This document shows positions 24,968 to 35,606 of a DNA stretch of 64,000 bases, piece by piece; position 1 is the first letter of the stretch; the number at the start of each line of letters is the position of its first letter. The DNA lies in the NCBI GenBank assembly GCA_012932865.1, contig SAXG01000007.1, positions 744,001 through 808,000 of the forward strand, read 5' to 3'. Both the position numbers and the translations under genes were made by a program. A model generated the notes under the pieces. The model had not been told where the DNA came from. It did no database searches and saw only the letters and a list, made by a program, of their open reading frames with translations. The stretch is from Amylostereum areolatum (lineage: Eukaryota > Basidiomycota > Agaricomycetes > Russulales > Stereaceae).

Positions 24968-25780
24968 CCAGATGCCGGGCTGGTTCCTCTAGAGATGATG
25001 CAGCGAGAGCAGCCCGGCGGGGTCGCGAGGAGGTGGGGAATCCAGTTGACTCCGCTTTATCCTATTGAGAAGGTCTAAACCCACTGAATTGTATAGCATT
25101 ACACAGCCAGCACAGGAACGGGATTAGGTAGCTTGCCCGAACTTGAATATGACGACGTCCGTGGCACGTATGTGGCTCGTCGGCGGATGGTCGTGAGACC
25201 GCCCGCGACGTGACGCGTGTCGAACACCTGTTGAACACGGTGTTCATGGACGAGAAAACGGAGAATATGAAGGCCTAAGGCCAAGGGAAGAGAGAGAGTT
25301 CAAGCCTCGAGGCCCGAGGAGTTGAGCAGGGACGATGTCGACAACTCGACCGGGGACATGGCACCCACTCGGGAAGTCCGATGCGACCTCAGCTCACCGG
25401 GCGCGGTCTCCCGGCTCCGAGTCTCAGGCTCAAACTCAAAACTGGCGATGATGCACCTTTGAAACTAACGAGCGTCGAATGCATGGCATGAGCAGCAAAA
25501 GAAATATGAAAAGAGAATTCTATGGGACCCGTGGCGGTTAAAGCAAGTTTACAATGGTCAGATGTGCTCAGGTGTGGGCACACCGAGAGAGTCGGACGCA
25601 ACTTATCAGTCGATATCTATGCGTCGTCTTACATCTACGCCAACTGCGTAGGGCAAGGTATCATCAAAGTAACATTGGAACGGAGTGGTATATGCAAGTA
25701 GCGTCTCCGTGGTGTACAGCCCATAGCGGGGTCGGCAGGAGTTGGGTATACATAACATGGGTATTTGTTGGAGGGTATAT
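24968..25780. other. Intergenic between caspases E and F
   Basis: No supportable gene. Confidence 0.45.
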
Positions 25781-28700
25781 TCAGGGGCTTGGGTCTTCCC
25801 GTCGGACGAGGAACTGCTCTTCGGCGTACTACAGATAGGTATCGACAAAGCCCTCAGCGGCGAGTCGACAACGATGCTCGAGACAAAACTAACAAGATGG
25901 CAGGCTCCTAACCAGCCGTCCAGGAGAGCTTGTCGCTATATATCTCAGAATGAACGGAAAGATGATATCTGAGGATGGATGACCGGACCGACTCACCGGC
26001 GGAACAAACCGAAAATTGAAACCCCGACCAACTCTAAATCCGCGACAACTCTCCTGGACGGCTGGCAAACAATGTCAGTTCCCACGCCACCGCGCGCGAG
26101 GTGGCTGAGCTCGAGGCAGCCAGCGCCGGCGCAAAGCGCGGCGAGCGGAGGGCTCTCCGGCTTCCAAGTCACCTGATACAACGCGTCATGGCCAGTGCCA
26201 CGCGACAAGCTTTCCTTCCACTTCTTCCTCCGCCTGTACATCGCTCGTATGGATCCTTTGTGGAACCCTATGGTATAGTTCATCTCCAGTAAAGGTGAAT
26301 TTTCTTGTTACTGGGGTCTTACCGCTCAGAAACTGACATTGTCATTCAGAGATTCTGCAACAACTCAGGCTCTCGTGAATGTAGCGGGCTCGGACATCCC
26401 CATCATGGCCCCAAGTGCTATGAATCATCTAATCAGAAATTCGGACATGGGCAGGATCTGCAAGGCGGAGGGATCATGTGGATGGAACCTGAATGATAAA
26501 TATGAACCGGTGAGTACACCACTGTCTCTGCCGATGCTCGGTTTCATTGACCAATGCCGCCCAAAGACGTTCGTCTTCCCTGGTCACTATCTCCTGCTCA
26601 CACCCACTGGCACGCCTGCACCTTCATACGTACCCCTGCCTCTACCCACAGCAATATCTTGCAATGGATGCGCACGCCTCCACGCTCCCAACAAATACGC
26701 CGGTGCAAGCATCGCTTCTACGCAAACACGTCCTGCTGATGCGTGCCCGTATGTACACATCTATATCTCCATCCCCGCATCTGTACCGCATGTGCGCATG
26801 CCTCATTGACGTGCACTCGCCCCCACACGCCATGACCTCACCCTCCCCCCGGTCTCGCATCTGTGAATATCCTCCCCGCGCCTGCCTTCTTGGTCACACC
26901 TTTCGTGCGCTCGTCCCTAGTTCATACTCAACATACGAGGTTGTGTGGACAATATAATTACTTACTATGTGTGGTACATGTTGGTCACTTGACATGCTCG
27001 TGAAAATGACATGCTTGGTTTGTGCTTAGTTCACCGCTCCAACTCTCTCGGATCGAATCCTGTTTGTCACAAACTCATTCCGACTAGGAAAGCACTGAGT
27101 CTTTGCGAATCTTTGCGATCGACACTGGCATTGGCCATGACGCGTTGTATCAGGTGACTTGGAAGCCGGAGAGCCCCCCGCTCGCCGCGCTTTGCGCCGG
27201 CGCTGGCTGCCTCGAGCTCAGCCACCTCGCGCGCGGTGGCGTGGGAACTGACATTGTTTGCCAGCCGTCCAGGAGAGTTGTCGCGGATTTAGAGTTGGTC
27301 GGGGTTTCAATTTTCGGTTTGTTCCGCCGGTGAGTCGGTCCGGTCATCCATCCTCAGATATCATCTTTCCGTTCATTCTGAGATATATAGCGACAAGCTC
27401 TCCTGGACGGCTGGTTAGGAGCCTGACAAGATGGTGCATGCTCCCAACCTAGACGAGAACTCGTCAGGGGCCACACTCTTAACAATGATAGGATGGAGAC
27501 CCACCTCAGGCTGTTGTTGCGCGATGCCCTTCGTCAACGTGCGTAGCATGAACTCCTGCTTGCGAGGTAGCCACCGCCCCTTCTTCCGCTTCGGTAGAGA
27601 GATTTTGACATTATAATGGAACTGTTGCAATGCCACCTCGGACAATCTAGCACTGCACCTTCGTTTGAGCAGGTGGTACCCAAGAAACTGCGCGCAGGAC
27701 GACGCACCGTAACTTCTCCTCCAACGCGCCGACGGCGATGCTCCGATCCGCCTCTACACCCCCGCCCGACGTTTGACGTTCACGAAAGCGTGCACAGAAA
27801 GGGAAAACTATACTTACTCAGCAGTCCCAGAAGGGCCTGCGGAGGCGTGAAGACGCGAGCGTGCGAGGAGGGCACCACATACCTGGGTGAAGAAGGCCTG
27901 TTTCAGTGTGGTATCCTCGATCGCCTCCTGGTGATCGAGACAGGCCGAGAGGGAGATCTGGCGAAGGTTAACGTCAATCTGGGCGCGCGCCATACTAGGT
28001 ATGAACGGAGTCACGGACCACAAGGGTGCCGCCGGTCGTCGCGTGCGCACGACAGCACTTCGGACGATCGGCCCATGGGGACAGTCTTAAAGTCGACGTT
28101 GATAACGACGTGGCGCTTGGACATGCGCCCGCCTTGGACAGGGAGTCCCTTGCCCTTCTGGCCATCCTCGCCCGATGACGGAGGCGCGCTATGGCTTTCA
28201 CGACACACCAGATCTCGGTCGTGGCCGTCTTGGTGCATTTGACAACGTGTCCGACGGCGTTCGGAAGAGAAACAACCCGTTTGATAGGTACTAAGCTGGA
28301 ATGCATGACGTCGTTCGTGGCTTCCTTAACGTAGCAAGGATCGGCTGAATGACATAGACGGCAAGGAATATGTGCAAGATAAGTAAGTATCCCGTGAGAT
28401 CATGAAAGGCCGTGCAACATACGAGAGGATTGCCGACGTAGGATGGGAGAGCGGGTGGAACGATAGTGGTCAAGGTCAAGGATAGTACCCGAATGGCACG
28501 AATCCACAATGGCCTGAGCCGGTTTCGCATTAGGCGGTCACATCACAAAGCAGGATATGGATAGCTCACGGTAAGACGAGCACCGGTGCCTTCAAGAGGT
28601 TCAACCATGATCTTCCTGATCTCCTGGGAGGAACGTCAGGAAACAGCGAAGAAACGTGAAAGGGACTAAATGAACATACGTCATCCAGAATGACCCTGCG

Positions 28701-29455
28701 ATCGCTGGGGATGATACCTGGATACACGTTAAATCTATATGGAGCGAACGAAGAGGTGGACGGAAGACGAACGTTCATCCTTCCCATCGACCTCAAACTT
28801 GTCCTCCACCGCGGGTATCTGATCGGAGTGTCCGGCGACTGAAAGCGGTGAGGGTGAGATAAGGGGGTATCGTGCAGTGCATATCTGCTCACAGTAGAAT
28901 ACGAAGACGTCGCCAGGCTGAGCCCCGGAGACGAGCCGTTGCATGTGATAGACCTGGAAGGACGAAGGACACGTGGATAACGAGATCGTGAACATATATA
29001 TCGGACGAGACGTACGATGTTCTCGCCGGTCGGCTCCAGTCGATTTCTGGGGTCGAGTTTCGCATCCATCTCATCCGTCATGAGCGTGATATCTTCGGGA
29101 CGGAAGTTGTACAGATCTTCACGACGCCGGGAGCAAGGTTGTCGACATGATGGAGGGCATGGGAACTTGAAGGGACGGACGACGACTTACCAACGAGCAT
29201 GTCTGTGACTGCCCGCGCGTCCTTGATGCAGCCCGTGAGTGATGTGAGGCCATATGAGTTGGGGGCATTGGTGTATGCGATCCCAATGACCAAAGCCTTA
29301 TATTGGGGGGTCCGGGACGGGACGTCCTGGGTCGGACACTGGGGTCGTCCATGACACGGACACCGGCACGGCAACCGTAGCCAGCGCGCAAAGGCCCGCT
29401 GCACATACTTTATTGTGGAGCCAGCTTTACAAGAAGCTATTAACTCGAGGGACAT
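25781..29455 (-). CDS. Caspase-fold protein F, type II, with a transposable element in its last intron
   Basis: The ATG at 29455 starts MSLELIASCKAG; the N-terminus carries CRCPCHGR, then YKALVIGIAYT. Later pieces are ARAVTDMLV, MTDEM, FVFY spliced to FAGHSDQ (catalytic His, about 28826-28840), IVDSCHSGTILDL (catalytic Cys, 28488-28505), ISLSACLDHQEAIED (about 27925-27970) and ALQQFHYNVKISLP. The 21-nt microexon VGSMHHL ends at about 27429, and the terminal exon YAEEQFLVRREDPSP-stop lies at 25781-25828. The 1525-bp element at 25901-27425 separates these two exons and begins 2 bp inside the intron, so the gene may still be spliced correctly with an intron of about 1.6 kb. Confidence 0.82.
25892..25900. 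repeat. Target site duplication, left copy
   Basis: ACAAGATGG directly before the left inverted repeat; an identical copy follows the right repeat at 27426-27434. On the minus strand it reads across the microexon/intron border (CATCTT then GT). Confidence 0.85.
25901..27425. mobile_element. Non-autonomous TIR DNA transposon with 300-bp inverted repeats
   Basis: The ends are CAGGCTCC and GGAGCCTG. Left arm 25901-26200 and right arm 27126-27425 are near-identical in inverted orientation (a mismatch near 26154/27172 and a few at the inner ends). Each arm contains its own smaller inverted repeat (CCAGCCGTCCAGGAGAG and complement, about 25913-25933 and 26041-26068 on the left), so four alternating copies are present. 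The central 0.9 kb encodes no transposase I can recognise. A 9-bp target duplication with long TIRs suggests a Mutator-like superfamily, but this is inference; basidiomycete KDZ elements usually give 8 bp. Confidence 0.88.
27426..27434. repeat. Target site duplication, right copy
   Basis: ACAAGATGG directly after the right inverted repeat, identical to 25892-25900. Confidence 0.85.
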
Positions 29456-29555
29456 CCGGACGGGGATAACGTCGGCGCAGTGGGGATATGAAGGGGTGGG
29501 GGTGTCGGGACGGCTCGCCCTCGAGCTGGAAATTGAAAGGCGGGGGCGGCCATGC

Positions 29556-29562
29556 TTTTATA
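29556..29562 (-). promoter_or_regulatory. TATA box of caspase F
   Basis: TATAAAA on the minus strand about 100 bp before the ATG at 29455. Copy G has the same box. Confidence 0.5.
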
Positions 29563-30234
29563 CAGACTCCTTCAGGTACTGGAAAAGGACTTTAGAAAAC
29601 ATAGCATATACACAGCCAGTCCACGTTTTCTGGAAGGCGGCGTACCTCTGACTTTGACTCGAGTCGTGGGGGGAGACCTCCCAGGCTCCAGCCAGTGGAT
29701 GGTTGAGCAGCGGGTGAGAGTGCGACACCGTTGAGTGATTCCGCTCGAGTTTCGGCACCATCGTGGAAGAAGACAGGAGACGACTTGGAGTTGGGAGACA
29801 GAAGAGAATGAGGAGAGTGGTTGAGTCCCGGTCCCGCGGGACCCTCAGATAAGTAATGGGCGGCATGGGGTGGGAAACTCACTGAGTCACTCAACCGCGT
29901 TATGCGGAGATGCGATCCGGAGCAGCGATCTCGCCTTATCTCATCTCTCGAATGCTCAGGTAAATAACACACACAGCGCGAGGAGGACAATAGTTGTGTA
30001 TACTGACTGGCAGAGTAGCGGGCCATTACATGGATGGAACGTAAGCAGAGTACATGGAAACCATTACAACAGCTGTCGTGTGGGTGAATTATAAGAAGCA
30101 CTGTACCGTCCGAAAATCGAGACGAAGATGGAACCGCAACCAGTCGGGGAATGGTTCATGTTTTGGCGGAGAAAGATGCAGGTATGTTCTTGTGCGTGAA
30201 GAAGGGCGTGGCCGATGTCAACGGTCGAGTTTCC
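29563..30234. other. Intergenic between caspases F and G
   Basis: No supportable gene. Confidence 0.45.
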
Positions 30235-32062
30235 TTAGGCTCTGGCGACGAGGAATTGCTCGTTTCCGCGCTGAAGGGAATGATCAAGGCTTCGTGACCT
30301 CTAGACATACAGGGAGCCAACTCACCATAATCGAGAGCGAACCGATCTACCATAAGAAGAAGAATCGTAATTTATGAGCGAGGATCCACAGGTGGAATCA
30401 ACATTCCAACTCACCTGCGGCATCTGCACCAAGTTCTTTATCTGGCCCTCCGTGTTGAAGTACTCCGCCATTTCCTCTGCAGACTTCAAAAGCCTCGGTC
30501 TATCGCCACGTGAAGGATTTGCGGCTGGGACACGATTGATGGAGAGAGGAGGCTCACTTTAGTTCACCGAGTAACGTGCAGATGTCGATGGTTGGATTTA
30601 CACCCATGTATTTGCGAGAACATGAGACCCATTGGATCCCCGCCCGTCAAAGTTCGTGGAGATGCACGTACTGAGAATCTCGAGCAGTGCCTGGGAAAGA
30701 AGTCAACAACGCTGGAGGCAAGAAACGTCGAGAGCCTGCATACCTGCGTCATGAAACCGCATTTTTTATCTCTGTCCTCGTAAGCTAGTTCACCGTCAAC
30801 ACACGCCGACAAAGATATCTGATCCAAATAACGACACTGTCAGCCCAAAGCAGAGCTCAAAGAGCGAGACCGCTTACTACGCACGGCCCGTTGTTCTCCA
30901 TATACAGCCTCCCACAATGGGTACCGCACGGCACCGTCGACCGCCCAACCTTCCTCATAGATCTCGCGCCCTTCACTCGCTCGCTGTCGAACGCCCTTGC
31001 CACCGCGACCATCTTCCGGACCTTGCCATAAACAGCCTTCCATCGCTTTACCCAGTCGACGAGGACCCCCGGGTAAGAGATGGGGGACATACGCTGGAGT
31101 ATGTGGCGTGGACGGTCGTCGAAGCTTTCGTTGCAGATGTCGTGGTTGAGGTCGAGGATCGTGCCCGAGTTGCAACAGTCGAATATCGCCTGTCATTCAG
31201 TGTTCAGCGGGACGTTAACGAATGAAAAGGCGGTCCGCGCGTACCGTTAACCGTGAACTAGCAGGGAGAGGGTTCACCAGCCTTATGCGAAGCTCGTTGT
31301 CGAGGATGCTGAACTTGTCGCACGAGTAGATACCTGCGTTGGCGAGCATGAACACGATCAGTCATGCATCGCAATGCGATGAAAGCTGCACTCACACTCG
31401 TCCTTGTGGTCGACCTCGCGCTCGTCCTCTATGGCATCCTGCTGGCCTCCATGTCCCGAGTCTATGTGATTTTATATCCATAAGAAATACAGCGATGGTG
31501 GGAAGGAGGGATGCGTACAGTACAGCACATACACGTCCCCCGCTTTCGCATCGGCGACCAAGGCATCCATGGCCTTCAGCTACGCCGAACATATAAACAT
31601 TCATTCAGTGCCAATGCTCCAACCAACGATGAGCGAGGTAAAAGCACCCACTATATTCTCCTGCGTGGGGTACTGTTCCGTGTCGACGTTCTTCTCTTCG
31701 TCTGTCATAACGAAAATGTCTTCGTCCCGAAGATTGTATTTGCCTAGTTCGGAAATTAGGAGTTATCGGGCGCAGGGAGGGGTGAACTCGCCTTTAAGAA
31801 GCTCCGTCACCCTCCTTCCGTCCACTATCGGGCATTTGAGCCTATATCTTTTCTTGTCTTTGAGGTAGGCGATTGTGATGATCAACGCTTTGATTTGACC
31901 ATTGTAGTGAAGATCCTGAGGTATTGCGCGATGTGTGCTGGAGGAGGAGGAGGAGGAGGAGGTGGTGGTGGTGGTGGTGGTGGTGGTGGTGGTGGTAATA
32001 CCCGGGAATGTAGTGGAGGCGGCAGAGAGGCTGATGGACGTGGGGAGGTTTGGTGTAGACAT
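30235..32062 (-). CDS. Caspase-fold protein G, type II, with poly-Thr/poly-Ser leader
   Basis: The ATG at 32062 starts MSTPNLPTSISL; the leader contains a Thr run followed by a Ser run encoded by trinucleotide repeats. The core begins IKALIITIAYL, then CPIVDGRRVTELL, FVMTDEE, VYVLY spliced to YSGHGGQQDAIED (catalytic His in the canonical metacaspase form YSGHG, about 31440-31462) and AIFDCCNSGTILDLNHD (catalytic Cys, 31163-31180). ISLSACVDGELAYED follows at about 30775-30820. The 3' end is EGQIKNLVQMPQ, a donor, the microexon IGSLSIM (about 30325-30347) and the terminal exon RGNEQFLVARA-stop. It is the closest relative of D by exon sequence. Confidence 0.85.
31938..31996. repeat. Coding trinucleotide microsatellite in caspase G
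   Basis: About seven GGA-type units followed by about twelve GGT-type units on the plus strand; on the coding strand they give a Thr run then a Ser run. It lies between the start codon and the protease core. Confidence 0.85.
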
Positions 32063-32207
32063 GGACGGGTGTTGACACGGCGGCGTCTGCCACGAATCAG
32101 CAGGGGAGGCAACACGGAGGATGGAACTATATGGAGTCGATTTTTAGCGAGGTCGCCCGTAGGAGGATGGGGCGGGGCACACACTGTCACCTCTGGACTG
32201 AGAGCCC

Positions 32208-32214
32208 TTTTATA
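32208..32214 (-). promoter_or_regulatory. TATA box of caspase G
   Basis: TATAAAA on the minus strand, about 146 bp before the ATG at 32062. Confidence 0.45.
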
Positions 32215-34347
32215 CGAATTTGCAGTTCATCGCCTTGCTGAGAAGCTCCCATTCGCGTCTATCACGGGAGGGTCCCGATGAATTGAAAGGCGCGGCGTCG
32301 GAGGTTGGGTTTGCACAACTCATCACGGACGAGATCTGCAGGGGACAGCAAAGTCAGCCTCGCAACATACCGCGACAAAGACTGTCGACCAGGAGAAACC
32401 ACCCCGAGGCAGCAAAGATCGGAACCAAAGCGGAATGTAGGGCACCGGTACGTGGGCTCCATAAGAGCCAGGCCTGAGTTACTGTACGCATAGTGTAAGC
32501 CCTTGGGATGAGGCGTGAGAAGCCGGAACTCATGACGGGTCCGAGCGTGTCAAACCCGGATCCAGTGCACTTACTCAATAGCCTATCTTGAACAGGTTTA
32601 AGCGTAGTACCGAGGTCGACGACTGAAGGCTCTGCAGGTCTAGATCATCTGGCAATATCCGATATTGAGTGGGTGTCATCGGGAAGGGCCAAGTTCCAAG
32701 GAACCTATTTTGCAGGTGGTTTTGAATAGGTTCGGCCAAGAACAGTTCCGGGTGGAGTACAGCATGGGGAAGAGCTGTCCCGGCGAGCATCTGGAGAAAC
32801 CGACGACGTAAAGATTTGAGCTGTTGTCAATGTCAATCTATGAACCCAAGCCAAGAGGAGGATGAAGATAGCGGACGAAACGTGTGTAGGCCGAGTACCT
32901 GAGACTTGAGAGAGAGAGATTGCTTTCCATATCTCCGGAGGCGGTCGAAAACTCTTGTCTTGAATTGTCGATTCAAAGGCGGTGACAAGTACGTCTCGAG
33001 CCTGTCAGACAGTACCTGGTCGTTATCAAACATGGACCTCGTGCAGGGGAGGGCGGCAAGGGAACGTAGTGGGTTGAGTCTTTCCCATCTTCGCCTGAAA
33101 TGGAATGAGCGATGCATGGGAAGAAACAGCACGAGATAAACGTACGAGACTCAAATTGTATTGCCGATGGTCATACACATCCTAGGTATCCTAGCACAGG
33201 ACCCCTAAGGACGACTCCGTACGGCGCCTTCAGGAGAGGATGGATCGATGGCTTCGTACAATGTACATGACCACGAGTTCGCACCAAGCGTTGGGTGCAG
33301 AGGTTTCCTCTGTGATAGGTGAGAGCGTATTAGAAGGAGCGTCGGAGAACCGAGAAAATCTGCTGGTAAGTGAGTGATGGCGGGAGGAAAGGGGAATGGG
33401 GAAGTAAGACGCACCTCGGTTGCGCTCTTTATACCAAAACCGAGAGACTGTGTCTTGGACTGGTATATGGCACGCGCGTTTGAGTTCAAACTCGATGGCG
33501 GGGTTTGCCAGTCCAAAACGCGATGAGCGCTGGGTGGCCCATATCGTACTGGGGCCTATGAAGGGGATACGCCGATGCGCCGAGGTTGCCTGATGTACTG
33601 TAAAATGAAAGGTTGTGCAGATCGAACTATATGCTGTCCGGCGGTTGGACAATTGACAGGTAAGGTGGGCATTGACGACATGGGTGAAAAAACATGGCAT
33701 TTCGTGTACGCTGTATTACAATGTCGCTAATCACACCTGCATAGTATGATGAGGAAAAGATATGTGAGCACGAGAGCTAAGAAGACGTACGACTGTCCCC
33801 GACGCCTTTCGTGTACTCCAAGGTCTCTAAATGTTCTGCTGATAGAGATGGGCGCGCTCAGCAGCATGCTTGAGATGTTGATTCTATTTCGGTGTGCAAG
33901 ACATGTAGAGAGAGAGGCTCTTGAAAGGCGAAAATGAGACGGGCTCGACGATGATGAGGTTTCAAATTTCAAGTTAGTAAGTTTGAGAAGAACGGTAAGG
34001 GGCGGGCCGTTGTAGCCAAACGAGTCGGAACACTCAGAACACTCACACAACCTAAGTATTCAACACCGATTCAGCGGTTCAGCATTCGGGGAACGGAGTA
34101 TTTCATACAAGCAAGAGGTCAATTTTACGAGTATACAGTGCTGTAAGTGCGTAACGCGTAAGGATTGCACCGTCGTCCCCAAGTTTTCCAGGCATGAAGA
34201 CCCCCTGCCCTCGTTCTAACCAGATCCCCCAAAGTCTTCAAAGCCGGCCCATCATGACCCTCATCGTCCAAAGCATGATCCAGCGGAACGTGCCCGTAGC
34301 AAGTGCTTCAAGAATCCTACTTGTCCCCAGGTTTTCCTACGTCAGCG
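32215..34347. other. Long region without a supportable gene
   Basis: Several minus-strand frames of 70-155 codons (for example about 32575-33132, 33230-33700 and 33727-34050) show no family motif and no clear splice chain. A short hydrophobic stretch (IFILLLAW, near 32850 on the minus strand) is not enough to call a protein. Confidence 0.4.
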
Positions 34348-35606
34348 TCATGCCTCGCCCCTAGCCCTCGTTCTAACCACCTCCACCAAAGCCCCAAAAG
34401 CCGCCGAATCACGGTCCTTCCCTTCTCCAATTAAGTCCACATGTTTGAACCAGATTCCCTCGACCGACATGACGTACCCCATCCACGGGTCGTCATCCTC
34501 CAAATCATCGAGCTCGACCTCCTCAAAACGCACCTTGAGCTCCCTGAGCCCTCCAAGCTCCCTCGCGAGCCTTCCCCACACGTTCGCCCACGTCTTAGCA
34601 GGATTCTCGTCTTCCTGAACCTCGATCACACACCGGTCGAGCTCGAGCGCGGTGAGCGTATCCTTGTGCCGCACGATAAACGCCTCCGTTCCGATAAGCG
34701 GAGAGCCTCCCTCGTCGCGGTCGAAATGCATGTTGGTCAGGGAGAGCGACTCGAGGTGCGGACAATGGACGAGGTTGAAGTTGATGTGCGGCATCCTGCA
34801 CGTGATGTCGTCCTCCCCGAACGCGAGCGAGCGCAGCGAGATGGCGGGTTGCAGAACGTGCGTGGAGATGGTCTGCCAATAATCCTGGTAAACCTCCACC
34901 TCGATCTCGTCAAATCCTTCATGGGTATCGCCCGTGAGCACGAGCATCCGAAGATGGCGCAGCGATCCAATCAAAGCAGCAAAGGCTGGATCAGCGTAGA
35001 GCGACTCCTGGTGGTGTGGAAGCAGGTTTTGAAGTGTGAGGGATGTAAGGGATGGATGCGGCAGTGTATTGCGCGAGAGCGCTTGGAGGACTGCCCACTG
35101 GAACTTGAAGTAGGATTGCTCGTAGTCGTCCAACCACGCATCGTGCATGTAAAAGATCACCATGACAAAAGAGAAGGAAAGCGATTTGAGATTTGGAAAG
35201 AGATGAAGGGCGGAGAGCACGTTGGTGTACGTCGAAATTATATGCTCATCCTCGTCATCATCGAACTCTGTCCCCCAATCAATCAAGAGCGTCCAGGGCG
35301 ATTGAAGTTGAAGGAGGGGGGATATCACTCACTTTCACCGATCGGCGCACTCTCCTCCTTCTGCTCGCAGGATATCTCCTCTACACATTCTGCTACCGTT
35401 GGGAGGTCGAGCAAGTCCACCAAGGCCCACGCACTCGCAGGCGTGTACCTGACGTTCACAACGCGGAACGCGTGCGGAGACGCCAGATTCCTAAACTTTC
35501 TGTCGACCGCGCGCAGATGGAGGAGGTCGGTGTGGGACAACGCCGTGTCCTTGATGATCATAATGAGGAGCTCATTTGGAAGGTGGGTGATCGTCGTGGC
35601 TCTCAT
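34348..35606 (-). CDS. F-box protein with leucine-rich C-terminal part
   Basis: The ATG at 35606 gives MRATTITHLPNELLIMIIKD, an F-box, followed by DLLHLRAVDRKFRNLASPHAF, typical of Agaricomycete F-box proteins. One intron (about 35275-35335; donor after IGE) leads into a long exon of about 310 residues with irregular leucine-rich repeats (FPNLKSLSFSF, LTSLTLQNLLPH, LRHLRMLVL, CPHLESLSLTNM, LTALELDRC, LRELKVRFEE). The family acts as substrate adaptor of SCF ubiquitin ligases. The frame is intact to the stop at 34348. Confidence 0.85.

Noticed and set aside
27030..27070. A GGATCGAATCC stretch resembling a tRNA T-arm.
   Set aside because: No matching acceptor, D-arm or anticodon stem could be folded around it, and it lies inside the transposable element.
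25979..27347. Two identical 65-codon frames in opposite orientation that could look like a duplicated small gene.
   Set aside because: They lie within the two inverted repeats of the transposable element and have no coding support.
22694..30300. Plus-strand frames near 22.8, 25.8 and 30.2 kb share an apparent peptide (PxDEELLF-like), suggesting a fourth repeated gene.
   Set aside because: They are the reverse complement of the conserved terminal exons of caspases E, F and G. On the minus strand they follow good acceptors and end in stops, in agreement with copy D on the other strand.
32575..34050. Possible small multi-exon gene on the minus strand.
   Set aside because: No consistent chain of splice sites and no recognisable motif; left as intergenic.
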